Of a stretch of 64,000 bases of DNA, positions 8,875-16,604 are shown piece after piece. The position numbers and the translations under genes were made by a program. The DNA lies in assembly GCF_900105625.1 (NCBI RefSeq), contig NZ_FNSD01000001.1, positions 496,001 through 560,000 of the forward strand, in the 5' to 3' direction. The notes beneath the pieces are model-generated. The model ran no database searches. It worked only from the letters and a program-made list of their open reading frames with translations, and had not been told where the DNA came from. Numbering within the stretch: position 1 is the stretch's first letter; every line of letters starts with the position of its first letter. The DNA is from Terriglobus roseus. GTDB taxonomy: Bacteria; Acidobacteriota; Terriglobia; Terriglobales; Acidobacteriaceae.

Positions 8875-10458
8875 ATGGCACAGCAGATGGAACACTTACG
8901 CAGTTCCCTCCCCAAGCAGGCGGGGACATGGTCGGATCCAGAGCGGTGGCTCGCTGCGATTGTGGAGTCATCCAACTCCGCCATCATGGCGGAGTCCCTC
9001 GAAGGCACCATCATGACGTGGAACGCGGCGGCATCCCGCATCTTCGGCTATACCGCGGAAGAGGCGATCGGTATGCCGGTCTTCGCGCTGGCGTGGCCGG
9101 GCGAAGAATCCATCGTGCGCGGGCTGCTGGATGTGCTGCGGCGCGGCGAACGTATCGATAACTTCGAAACCTCACGCAGACATAAAGACGGGCACCGGGT
9201 CTTCATCGCGCTGAGCCTCTTCCCCATCAAGGATGAAGATGACGTCGTAATTGGCATCGCCAAGATCGCGACGGACATCACCCAGCGAAAGGCGGCAGAG
9301 GCGGCAGAGGCCCAGACCCGCACGGAATTGCTGGCAGAGCGGAAGTATCGCGAAGTGATCGAACATGCGCCGGACGCAATTCTTGAGGTCGATGCCGGCG
9401 GCATCATCGTCATCGCCAATCAGACCGCGGAGAGACACTTTGGCTACCCGCGGGAGGAATTGCTGGGCGCTCCGATTGAGATGCTGATTCCCGCAGCGAA
9501 CCGCTCACAGCACGCATCGCATCGAGACGCTTTTATGCAGGCCGACCGGGCCAGGGCCATGGGCGAGGGACTCGACCTGAGCGCCCGGCGCAAGGATGGA
9601 TCTGAGTTTCCCGTTGAGGTCAGCTTGAGTCCCATCGTGATGGATAGCGGCGTTCTTGTCGTCGCTGCCATCCGGGACGTCACGGAACGGCGACGGTCCG
9701 ATCAACAGGTGCGCCTGTTGCAGGAGAGCTATCTCAGCGAAGTCTCCGCGCGTCAGCAGGAGGCAGAGCGCCTGAATCGCTTGAAGAGTGAGTTTCTGGC
9801 AAGCGTCAGCCACGAACTTCGCACACCCTTACACACCATCATCGGCTTTACGGATCTGTTGCATGAAGACCCTCAACACACACTTTCCGAACGCCAGTTA
9901 CGCTTCGTTGAAAACATCCGGCGCGATTCAGAACACCTTCTGGAACTCATCAATGATGTGCTCGATCTAAGCCGGATTGAAGCCGGTGGACTTACGATCC
10001 ATCCGGAAGAACTCTCGCTCCATCAGGCATTCACCGAGGCCATCGAAACCGTGCGGCTCTCCTGCGAAGCGAAGGCGCTGCGGGTGACCGTCTCGTGTGA
10101 TCCTGACCTCGTGTTGCTGGCCGATCCGACGCGTCTCCGTCAGATCCTTACCAACCTGCTGAGCAATGCGATCAAGTTCACCGCTCCCGGTGGCGCCATT
10201 CGCATGAAGGCAACCCGCGAACCGGGATTTGCGAAGATCTCGATCCGGGACAACGGTATCGGCATTGCCCCGGAAGAGCTCTCAAACATCTTCGGGAAGT
10301 TCTACCAGGTGGGCGTGACCACGGGCGGCGTGCGCGAAGGCACTGGCCTTGGCCTGGCGATCTGCAGAGAACTGGTGGAGACGCAGGGCGGCTCTCTCTC
10401 CGTCAGCAGTCAGTTGGGAACCGGAAGCATCTTCTCCTTCACCATGCCACTGCCGTAG
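8875..10458 (+). CDS. soluble PAS-PAS sensor histidine kinase
   Basis: 527 residues, no membrane segment, so a cytoplasmic sensor. PAS 1 spans about 25-135 (TMTWNAAASRIFGYTAEEAI, ending IATDITQRK), PAS 2 about 155-280 (ANQTAERHFGYPREELLG, ending IRDVTERRR). Then HisKA with H-box SHELRTPLHTIIGF and a HATPase domain with N-box NLLSNAIKF, G1 DNGIGI and G2 GTGLGLAI. It lies between a USP and a receiver-only response regulator and probably phosphorylates that protein or the nearby sigma-54 regulator. The PAS ligand (heme, flavin or none) cannot be told from sequence. Confidence 0.93.
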   Translation: MAQQMEHLRSSLPKQAGTWSDPERWLAAIVESSNSAIMAESLEGTIMTWNAAASRIFGYTAEEAIGMPVFALAWPGEESIVRGLLDVLRRGERIDNFETSRRHKDGHRVFIALSLFPIKDEDDVVIGIAKIATDITQRKAAEAAEAQTRTELLAERKYREVIEHAPDAILEVDAGGIIVIANQTAERHFGYPREELLGAPIEMLIPAANRSQHASHRDAFMQADRARAMGEGLDLSARRKDGSEFPVEVSLSPIVMDSGVLVVAAIRDVTERRRSDQQVRLLQESYLSEVSARQQEAERLNRLKSEFLASVSHELRTPLHTIIGFTDLLHEDPQHTLSERQLRFVENIRRDSEHLLELINDVLDLSRIEAGGLTIHPEELSLHQAFTEAIETVRLSCEAKALRVTVSCDPDLVLLADPTRLRQILTNLLSNAIKFTAPGGAIRMKATREPGFAKISIRDNGIGIAPEELSNIFGKFYQVGVTTGGVREGTGLGLAICRELVETQGGSLSVSSQLGTGSIFSFTMPLP

Positions 10459-10464
10459 CAGCCA

Positions 10465-10507
10465 TGTGATCTCGGTCACATCGCGCCACCCGGTGTGCAG
10501 CTATCTT
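10465..10507 (+). promoter_or_regulatory. CRP/FNR-type operator and class II promoter for response regulator
   Basis: Perfect TGTGA-TCTCGG-TCACA at 10465-10480, just after the kinase stop. TATCTT at 10502-10507 begins exactly 29.5 bases from the centre. Predicted start near 10514, giving a leader of ~39 bases before ATG 10553. Confidence 0.72.
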
Positions 10508-10552
10508 CATCGAATTGCCGATCTGCACGCCTCTTCTCTGCTGGGATTCTTG

Positions 10553-10921
10553 ATGATTGCGACTTGCCTTATCGCTGATGGAGCTGCCCTCGCGCGCGAA
10601 CTATTGCGGTCCATCCTGGAAGATATGGGGTTCGACCTGATGGAAGCGGCGAATGGAGAGCAGGTCGTGCGTCTGGCAATCCTCTTCCCACCGCACGTCA
10701 TCGTCATGGACATGGATCTGGCGAAGAAGAATGGCCTTGAGGTCATCGCGACGTTGAGGCGGCACGCTGCCTTTAAAGAGACTCCCATCATCGCCATGAC
10801 CTGTGTCTCTGCGGAGCACCACCCTGCGCGTCTGCGTCAGGCTGGTTTTACCGACGTCCTGGTGAAACCCATTCGCCCGGCAGCCCTGCGATCCCTGCTT
10901 CAGACCGTTCTGGCGCCTTAG
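10553..10921 (+). CDS. single-domain response regulator (CheY-like receiver)
   Basis: 122 residues consisting of one receiver domain and no output domain. Phospho-acceptor Asp is in HVIVMDMDLAKKNG, the conserved Thr/Ser position in IIAMTCVS, and the Lys in DVLVKPIRP. I start at ATG 10553; a longer in-frame start at 10349 would run through the kinase gene and the CRP-type site. It is probably a phosphorelay partner of the preceding PAS kinase. Its stop overlaps that of the convergent sigma-54 regulator by 4 bases. Confidence 0.88.
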   Translation: MIATCLIADGAALARELLRSILEDMGFDLMEAANGEQVVRLAILFPPHVIVMDMDLAKKNGLEVIATLRRHAAFKETPIIAMTCVSAEHHPARLRQAGFTDVLVKPIRPAALRSLLQTVLAP

Positions 10922-12264
10922 GAAGACAAGCCGTACTTATTCAGCTTGTAGCGAAGCGCATCGCGCCCAATCCCGAGGCGCCTTGCGCTCTCTGACTGGT
11001 TTCCCTTCGTCTCCCGATGGATCTGTTCCAGCAGCTGCCGCTCCTGCTCGGCAAGTCGGGAGACCGTCGCCGCCGGCGACGGCTGCGACCCTGCCACGAC
11101 ATCTGCCGGTAGATCTTCCCCTTCAATCAGTTCCCCCTCCGACAGCATGCAGGAACGTGCGATCACATGCTCAAGCTGCCGGACATTACCGGGCCAGTCA
11201 TAGCGGTTCAGAATCAGCTGTGCCCGAGGCGAGATGCCACGGACTTTCTTCTGGAACTCTGCGGAAAATCGAACTGCGAACTGACCGGCCAGCAGCTCAA
11301 TATCGTCCCTGCGATCGCGCAACGGCGGGACTTCAATCTCCACCATGGACAGCCGGTAGAAGAGATCTTCCCGAAAACGGCCCTCTTTGGCTTCCTGCTT
11401 TAGATTGCGATGGGTGGCGGCGATCACCTTCACGTTTACCCGCGTCGGAACGAGCGAACCTATTTTGTAGATCTCCTGGTTCTGAATGGCGCGCAGCAGT
11501 TTGGCCTGTGTTGCAATGGGCATATCGCCAACCTCGTCGAGGAACAGCGTGCCACCGTCAGCCGCGACGAACAGACCGGTCTTGTCCCGGTCAGCGCCGG
11601 TGAACGATCCGCGAGTGTGTCCGAAGAGCTCGCTCTCAAACAGCGTCTCCACGACGGCCGAACAATTCAGCACAACGAAGCGCCCCTTCACCCTGCTGCG
11701 CGCATGAATCGCCTGCGCAACAAGATCTTTGCCTGTGCCGGTTTCGCCCTGAATCAAGAGCGTCCGGAAGTGCGGCGCCACCTTGTCGATCAACGCGAAG
11801 ACGTTCCACATCGATGCACTCTTCGCCAGGAGCCCCTCAAAGCTGAAATCGTCGAACTGCGTCGAGGAGCGTGATAACGCCACCTTGCGGCTCTCGGCTG
11901 CGGCCAGTAGATGCCGGACACGGTCTCGAAGGGCGGCCACCCTGACTGGCTTCTGCAGGTAGTCTGCAGCACCGTTGCGTATGGCCTCGACGGCGGTCTC
12001 CGTAGTGTAGTGGGCCGTCATCAGGATGACGTTCGTGGCCGGCGCAAACGCCATGATCTCGCGCAGGACGTCGAGGCCGCTCAGCCCCGGCATCACCAGG
12101 TCCGTGATGACCAGCTGGGGCTTCAGCTTCCGCACCAGGTCGAGTCCAAGCACCGGGTCCGAAGCCGTGTGAATCGCGACATCCTTCTGCTCAAGTGCCG
12201 CAGTGAGCAGTTCCAGGCTGCTGAGGTTGTCGTCGATGATGACTGCGCGGATCAACTCGGCCAT
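10918..12264 (-). CDS. NtrC-type sigma-54-dependent response regulator
   Basis: 448 residues from ATG 12264. Receiver at 1-120 ([19 protein letters not shown]), AAA+ domain at about 145-375 with Walker A GETGTGKD and Walker [10 protein letters not shown], and a C-terminal Fis-type HTH ([20 protein letters not shown]). The sigma-54 contact loop reads GSFTGA instead of the canonical GAFTGA. It is divergent from the CRP/FNR-type gene and shares its intergenic region with a CRP-type palindrome at 12351-12366. It may be a second output of the PAS kinase; partner specificity is inference. Confidence 0.93.
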   Translation of the reverse strand: MAELIRAVIIDDNLSSLELLTAALEQKDVAIHTASDPVLGLDLVRKLKPQLVITDLVMPGLSGLDVLREIMAFAPATNVILMTAHYTTETAVEAIRNGAADYLQKPVRVAALRDRVRHLLAAAESRKVALSRSSTQFDDFSFEGLLAKSASMWNVFALIDKVAPHFRTLLIQGETGTGKDLVAQAIHARSRVKGRFVVLNCSAVVETLFESELFGHTRGSFTGADRDKTGLFVAADGGTLFLDEVGDMPIATQAKLLRAIQNQEIYKIGSLVPTRVNVKVIAATHRNLKQEAKEGRFREDLFYRLSMVEIEVPPLRDRRDDIELLAGQFAVRFSAEFQKKVRGISPRAQLILNRYDWPGNVRQLEHVIARSCMLSEGELIEGEDLPADVVAGSQPSPAATVSRLAEQERQLLEQIHRETKGNQSESARRLGIGRDALRYKLNKYGLSS

Positions 12265-12350
12265 AAGAACCTGCAGCTGCGTTATCTGGCCCAATATGCT
12301 GCGCCAAAAGACGCAGTGGCCCCTGTTCAGGGAACCGAAAGAAAGCGACA

Positions 12351-12366
12351 AGTGATTGATATCACA
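12351..12366. promoter_or_regulatory. CRP/FNR-type operator between divergent sigma-54 regulator and crp/fnr-like gene
   Basis: AGTGA-TTGATA-TCACA, one mismatch to the ideal palindrome. It is 60 bases before the regulator's own ATG and 87 before the sigma-54 regulator's ATG. No clear -10 hexamer lies at the class II distance on either strand, so it could serve autorepression rather than activation. Confidence 0.55.
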
Positions 12367-12426
12367 ACAATGTGTGTTTGGTTCCCCAAATGCTACTCCC
12401 GCGGTAGAGAAGCTCAGGAGACACGC

Positions 12427-13110
12427 ATGTCCAAGTGCACGAACTGCCCACATGTTGGTAAGTACGCGTTCTGCAATTTGGGCGAAGCGGCCAGAAATTT
12501 TCTGGAAGCCAACTCCATCACCATGGAGTACCCGCGCGGCAATGTTCTTTTCCGCGAGGGCGAAGCGGCAGGGGCAGTCTTTCTCGTCTGCAGCGGCAAG
12601 GTCAAGTCCACAGCGACTTCAACCGAGGGCCGGTCGGCGATTCTGCGGCTTTCGGGACCCGGAGACGTGCTGGGCATGAGTGCCGTCATGGGCTCGACAC
12701 CCTACGAAATCACCGCGGAGGCCGTACTGCCAAGCCGGATTCGCGTGCTTCATGCGCGCGTCCTGCAAGAGTTCATGCGCGAGTTCAACGACGCCAGTCT
12801 TGGCGCCGCGCGCGCGCTCGCACAGGACTACCGATCCGCTTTCCACGAGATGCGCCTGATGGCGCTGCCGGAGACTCCCGCAGGTCGGCTGTCGCGCCTG
12901 CTCCTTGACTGGTCGGAAGAGAGCGCTGCCGCGGGAACGCCGCTCACCATGACGCTGACCCACGAGGAGCTGGCGTGCATGACGGCAACGACCCGCGAGA
13001 CGGTGACCCGGACCCTGAGCCGTCTTCGGAAGGAAGGCACCATCACCATCAAGGGCATCTCGCTGACAGTGCTGAAGCCTGCCGCACTCCGTCAGCTGGC
13101 AAGCTGCTAG
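12427..13110 (+). CDS. Crp/Fnr family transcriptional regulator with N-terminal cysteine cluster
   Basis: 227 residues from ATG 12427 with AGGAG 6 bases upstream. The N-terminus carries Cys4, Cys7 and Cys16 (CTNCPHVGKYAFC), reminiscent of the FNR iron-sulfur ligands; Cys55 (FLVCSGK) could be a fourth. A cyclic-nucleotide-binding beta-roll spans about 30-130 and a winged HTH lies near the C-terminus. The recognition helix contains RETVTR, matching the R-E-x3-R of E. coli CRP that reads TGTGA rather than the E-x2-S-R of FNR that reads TTGAT. It is the obvious reader of the palindromes in this island. The signal (oxygen, NO or redox) is inference. Confidence 0.92.
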   Translation: MSKCTNCPHVGKYAFCNLGEAARNFLEANSITMEYPRGNVLFREGEAAGAVFLVCSGKVKSTATSTEGRSAILRLSGPGDVLGMSAVMGSTPYEITAEAVLPSRIRVLHARVLQEFMREFNDASLGAARALAQDYRSAFHEMRLMALPETPAGRLSRLLLDWSEESAAAGTPLTMTLTHEELACMTATTRETVTRTLSRLRKEGTITIKGISLTVLKPAALRQLASC

Positions 13111-13169
13111 GTACGTGAGGCCAAACAATTCCGAAATCCCCCTGCCACGTCGGCATCTCTGGAAGACGA

Positions 13170-13754
13170 ATGGACTGCATCGAAACAATCCGGAACCGCA
13201 GGTCTGTTCGATCCTTCAGCGATCGGTCTGTGAACGCTGCCACGGTGCAGGATCTGATTGAGGCTGCAAGCATGGCTCCGAGCGCTCGGAATGCGCAGCC
13301 CGTCGCCTTCTGGACGTTCCTGGATGCCGACAGCATCGAGGCGCTAGGCCATCAGGTGAAGAACTGGATCATGCAGCATCCACCCAACGAACCATTTACC
13401 TCTCCGATGCGGCCAGTCCTCTCCGCGGCGGATTACCGTGTGTTCTATGGGGCTCCGGTCCTGATCCTCGTCCTGGCCACGTCCCGACAGGCAGACACAC
13501 GGGACGCGTGCTGTCTTGCAGCAGAGAACCTGATGCTGGCCGCGCGTTCCGCAGGGCTTGGTTCGGCATGGGTAGGTATTGCGACCGACTATTTCGAACT
13601 ACCAGAGACCAAACGCAAGCTGGCGATCCCTGAGAGCTACACGGTGGTCGCCCCCCTTGTTCTTGGGTATCCCACAGCATGGCCCGCCCCCACTGCCCGG
13701 CGCGCGCCCGAAGTACGCTGGTGCGCCCTGCCCCATCCGAGCCATCTCGCTTAA
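13170..13754 (+). CDS. nitroreductase family protein
   Basis: 194 residues. FMN-binding features of the family are present: RRSVRSFSDRSV near the N-terminus, MAPSARNAQPVAFW, and AARSAGLGSAWVGI. The C-terminus ends on LGYPTAWPAP. Relatives are NAD(P)H-dependent flavin reductases of nitro compounds, quinones or related substrates. It starts 59 bases after the Crp/Fnr gene and is probably co-transcribed. A nitroreductase-like protein is also a standard member of the mycobacterial DosR regulon. Confidence 0.9.
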   Translation: MDCIETIRNRRSVRSFSDRSVNAATVQDLIEAASMAPSARNAQPVAFWTFLDADSIEALGHQVKNWIMQHPPNEPFTSPMRPVLSAADYRVFYGAPVLILVLATSRQADTRDACCLAAENLMLAARSAGLGSAWVGIATDYFELPETKRKLAIPESYTVVAPLVLGYPTAWPAPTARRAPEVRWCALPHPSHLA

Positions 13755-13787
13755 AAAAAGTTCGCCAAAGTCCCGCCCGGCGAAGAC

Positions 13788-14312
13788 TCACATTGCAGCC
13801 GCGTAGGTCGGGCGCACGGGCTTGGGAAGCAACGGCATCTGGACGTCTGGCGGGACCGTCGCTGCCTGTTCACATGGCAGCGCAACATGAAGCACGCCAT
13901 CAGAAATCCAGGCCGCAGAGCGAGATCCGCGAACCGTTTGCGGAAGCTTGACGCGTGCGTAGAACATCTTCGCTCCTCCATCCGCATTTTCTGTGTAGCC
14001 GCAGAGACCCAACAGGCTCCTCTCCGTGTGCAGGCGGATGTCTTCTGCGCGATAGCCACCCACCGGAACGCGTACGAGCATGCCGTCATTGCGAACGGTG
14101 GACGAGACTTCGGCCGGATCCAGAACAAGCTCCTCGGCAAACTTCCAGTCCTGCTCAGTAAGCGGTCCCTCCCAGTTTCTGGACTTCGGGATTTCAAGCG
14201 TCTTCGCACCGATGCACGACTCGATGTGATGGACCATCGAGAAGAATTCCATGGGAGTTGTTGCCCGGACCATCTCCGCCGTATTCGTCGCCGATTGCTC
14301 CATCACATGCAT
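13788..14312 (-). CDS. Hsp20/alpha-crystallin-like small heat-shock protein
   Basis: 174 residues; GAGGGAG precedes ATG 14312. The C-terminal ~100 residues resemble an alpha-crystallin domain: a strand pair (GMLVRVPVGGYRAEDI), a charged loop, MFYARVKLP and a closing SDGVLHVALP in the place of the family's A-x-x-x-n-GVL motif. The C-terminal tail is Pro-rich. Similarity is moderate and the N-terminal half is not recognised. As a holdase it would protect proteins during stress. A CRP-type site lies 103 bases upstream of its ATG. Confidence 0.72.
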   Translation of the reverse strand: MHVMEQSATNTAEMVRATTPMEFFSMVHHIESCIGAKTLEIPKSRNWEGPLTEQDWKFAEELVLDPAEVSSTVRNDGMLVRVPVGGYRAEDIRLHTERSLLGLCGYTENADGGAKMFYARVKLPQTVRGSRSAAWISDGVLHVALPCEQAATVPPDVQMPLLPKPVRPTYAAAM

Positions 14313-14414
14313 CTGCTCCCTCTTTCCCGTGCGCTTTCGCTACGCGCCCAACCGGGCGATGAACTCTACTTCTTCGCTGACAAATCAACGGTGCCACCGG
14401 ACAAAGGACGAGGC

Positions 14415-14430
14415 AGTGATGCCAATCACC
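14415..14430. promoter_or_regulatory. CRP/FNR-type operator between Hsp20-like and USP 3 genes
   Basis: AGTGA-TGCCAA-TCACC, one mismatch in each half. On the minus strand CACCGT lies exactly 29.5 bases from the centre toward the Hsp20-like gene; on the plus strand TGTCCT is at the equivalent place toward USP 3. Confidence 0.5.
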
Positions 14431-14507
14431 GAGGGCGGTAAATCAGGTCACTGTCCTGCGCGCGGAGTGCGCCTAGTTTGAGGTCAACAGCAATATCGGA
14501 GACCGAA

Positions 14508-15386
14508 ATGCCCGTGATCGGAAATCGCCCGGAAATAACCCTGGATGACATTGTTTTTGCCACAGACTTCGCTCCTGCATCCGCGCGGGCCGAGACCTAC
14601 GCAGCACAGATCGCCCGCCGCTACGGCTCGCGATTGCATGTCGTAACGGTTGTGGATCTGAACACACCCATTCCTGCGGGCGATGGAACCTGCGTGTTGC
14701 CCATTCAAGACCTGGTCGAAGCACGGCATGCACAATTGAATGCGCTGATCTCCAGGCTGTCCGGCGTTCAATCCGTACTACACGTGGCTGAGTCGTTCTC
14801 CGTGGCGCAGGCAATCCTGAATGTTGCCATGGAGTGCGGTGCCAACCTGATCGTGATGGGCACAACTTCGAAGGGCGCGCTCAAGAAGCTGGTCCTGGGT
14901 TCGGTCGCGGAGGAAGTTATCCGTACCGCGAGAATCCCGGTCCTGACGATCGGGCCACGCGTCGCTGCGAGCACCGATGCGATCGTGCCATTTCAGAAGA
15001 TCCTGTTTGCGAATGACATGAGTCCACAGGCGAACAAGGCGCTGCCGGTCGCGCTGGCATTTGCCGAAGATGGAGGCGCCCGTCTCGTTATCTGCCGCGT
15101 GAATAAGGGCGAAGGCTCCACGCTGCTGTCTGAGGATGACATCGCCCTAGAGAGTTCGCTGCTGAAGGCGCTGCCAGCGGCCGCGATCGACTGGTGCGAT
15201 CCAGAGTCCATCGTTGAGCATGGCAACCCATCGGAAGCACTGGTTGCACTGGCAGACCGCACGGGCTCCGACCTGATCGTGCTGGGATCGCGCCGCTCTA
15301 CCTTCCGGCTGGAATACCTGGAACGAGGCGTCACGCCCGCGGTCATCGCACAGGCGAAATGCCCCGTCCTTAGCCTGAGCGCTTAG
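14508..15386 (+). CDS. universal stress protein, tandem UspA domains (USP 3)
   Basis: 292 residues from ATG 14508 (CGGAGA 7 bases upstream). The first domain has a modified nucleotide loop (GTTSKGALKKLVLGS, Ser replacing the second Gly); the second domain (GSRRSTFRLEYLERG to KCPVLSLSA) lacks it, so ATP binding is uncertain. It heads a likely operon with the 48-residue membrane peptide, alcohol dehydrogenase and P-type ATPase. Confidence 0.92.
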   Translation: MPVIGNRPEITLDDIVFATDFAPASARAETYAAQIARRYGSRLHVVTVVDLNTPIPAGDGTCVLPIQDLVEARHAQLNALISRLSGVQSVLHVAESFSVAQAILNVAMECGANLIVMGTTSKGALKKLVLGSVAEEVIRTARIPVLTIGPRVAASTDAIVPFQKILFANDMSPQANKALPVALAFAEDGGARLVICRVNKGEGSTLLSEDDIALESSLLKALPAAAIDWCDPESIVEHGNPSEALVALADRTGSDLIVLGSRRSTFRLEYLERGVTPAVIAQAKCPVLSLSA

Positions 15387-15418
15387 GGTCGCCAAGCAAC
15401 ATCGAGGAGGAACATCCG

Positions 15419-15565
15419 ATGCCCGCATCTTCCATCCACCTGTCCCCGTTCCCCGTATGGCAAGTCAATCGTGGGCCCTCCACGCGCAGGCACTGGCTCA
15501 GCTATTTGCTGGGAGCCGCTTACATCGGCCTGCTGTTGACATGGCTTGCCGTGGTTGTGCTTTGA
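15419..15565 (+). CDS. 48-residue single-pass membrane protein
   Basis: A short frame with an ideal ribosome-binding site (AGGAGG at 15405-15410, 8 bases before ATG 15419). The first ~28 residues are polar (MPASSIHLSPFPVWQVN, then RGPSTRRHW); the rest is a single hydrophobic helix (LLGAAYIGLLLTWLAVVVL) running to the C-terminus. Arg/His before the helix predicts the N-terminus inside. It sits between USP 3 and the alcohol dehydrogenase, two genes upstream of the MgtA-type ATPase. Small single-pass proteins often tune transporters, so a role with the ATPase is possible but untested. Confidence 0.65.
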   Translation: MPASSIHLSPFPVWQVNRGPSTRRHWLSYLLGAAYIGLLLTWLAVVVL

Positions 15566-15611
15566 GTCGTTGTGCTTTGAAAGGATCCACGCACCGATGA
15601 TGGAAAGACCC

Positions 15612-16604
15612 ATGTCCCCGGTAAGCATGCGCGCGGCAATCTTCCGTGGGACTGGTTCGCTATCCGTAGAACAGGTGCCGACGCCGCAACCGGCGGCGGG
15701 CGAGTCCCTGATCAAAGTCCTCGCCTGCGGCGTTTGCCGCACCGACCTCCACATCCTGGAAGGGGACCTGCCCCAGCTTCAGCCGGCAATCATTCCCGGC
15801 CACCAGATTGTAGGGGAGATCGTGACCACATCCGGCAACCGCTTCGTCGCAGGCGACCGAGTCGGCGTGTCCTGGATGGGCGGCACCGACGGAACGTGTA
15901 AATTCTGCCGCAGTGGCAGGGAGAACCTGTGCGATCAAGCCGTCTTCACCGGCTACTCCCGCAACGGTGGCTACGCGGACTATGTCACGGCGCGCACAGA
16001 CTTTCTGATTCCTCTCTCAAGCGCGATGACCCCTGAGGTTACGGCACCGTTGCTGTGTGCGGGCATGATCGGCTTTCGCAGCCTTCGTGTTGCGGAGGTG
16101 AAGCCCGGCCAAAGGGTTGGCCTCTTTGGCTTCGGCGCGTCGGCCCGACTGGTCATGCCGGTACTGCGGTTCTGGGGATGCGAGGTCTATGTCTCGACGC
16201 GAGGCGAACGCCACCGTCAGGAAGCCGTCGCCATGGGTGCCGTATGGGTCGGCGATGCCTTCGACCAGCCGCCTGTGGCGCTCGACGCGGCCGTCATCTT
16301 CGCGCCGGTTGGCAGCGTGGTTCTTGCCGGTCTGAAGTCCCTCGATAAAGGCGGAATCGTCTCGATCAACGCCATTCACCTCGATGGGATGCCTGCCTTC
16401 GACTACGACTCAATCCTCTGGCATGAGCGCCAAATCCGAAGTGTCGCGAACATGACGCGACAGGATGCAACCGACTTTCTGAGCATCGCCCAGCAGATCA
16501 AGATCACTCCCGCAATCAGGGTCTTCCCCCTCGAGCAGGCGAAAGAAGCGCTGGCCGCCATCAAGGATGAAGACGTCGTCGGCTCTGCGGTCATCGTTCC
16601 GTGA
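15612..16604 (+). CDS. zinc-dependent alcohol dehydrogenase (MDR family)
   Basis: 330 residues from ATG 15612 (GGAAAG upstream; ATG 15597 and 15600 also in frame). Catalytic zinc ligands Cys in ACGVCRTDLH and His in IPGHQIVG are present. The structural zinc site is only partly standard: CKFCRSGRENLC supplies three Cys and the first (CPYC-type) position reads GGTDGTC. The Rossmann motif reads GLFGFGASA. It should reduce aldehydes or oxidise alcohols with NAD(P), useful in fermentative redox balance. Its stop overlaps the GTG start of the P-type ATPase (GTGA), so the two are translationally coupled. Confidence 0.92.
   Translation: MSPVSMRAAIFRGTGSLSVEQVPTPQPAAGESLIKVLACGVCRTDLHILEGDLPQLQPAIIPGHQIVGEIVTTSGNRFVAGDRVGVSWMGGTDGTCKFCRSGRENLCDQAVFTGYSRNGGYADYVTARTDFLIPLSSAMTPEVTAPLLCAGMIGFRSLRVAEVKPGQRVGLFGFGASARLVMPVLRFWGCEVYVSTRGERHRQEAVAMGAVWVGDAFDQPPVALDAAVIFAPVGSVVLAGLKSLDKGGIVSINAIHLDGMPAFDYDSILWHERQIRSVANMTRQDATDFLSIAQQIKITPAIRVFPLEQAKEALAAIKDEDVVGSAVIVP

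Noticed and set aside
9961-10464. Response regulator start at 10349 within the kinase gene
   Set aside because: The frame would run through the end of the kinase gene and the CRP-type operator; the receiver domain begins right after ATG 10553.
11911-13110. 399-codon start for the Crp/Fnr gene
   Set aside because: The extra N-terminal part overlaps the divergent sigma-54 regulator and its promoter. ATG 12427 has AGGAG at proper spacing and gives a normal-length regulator.
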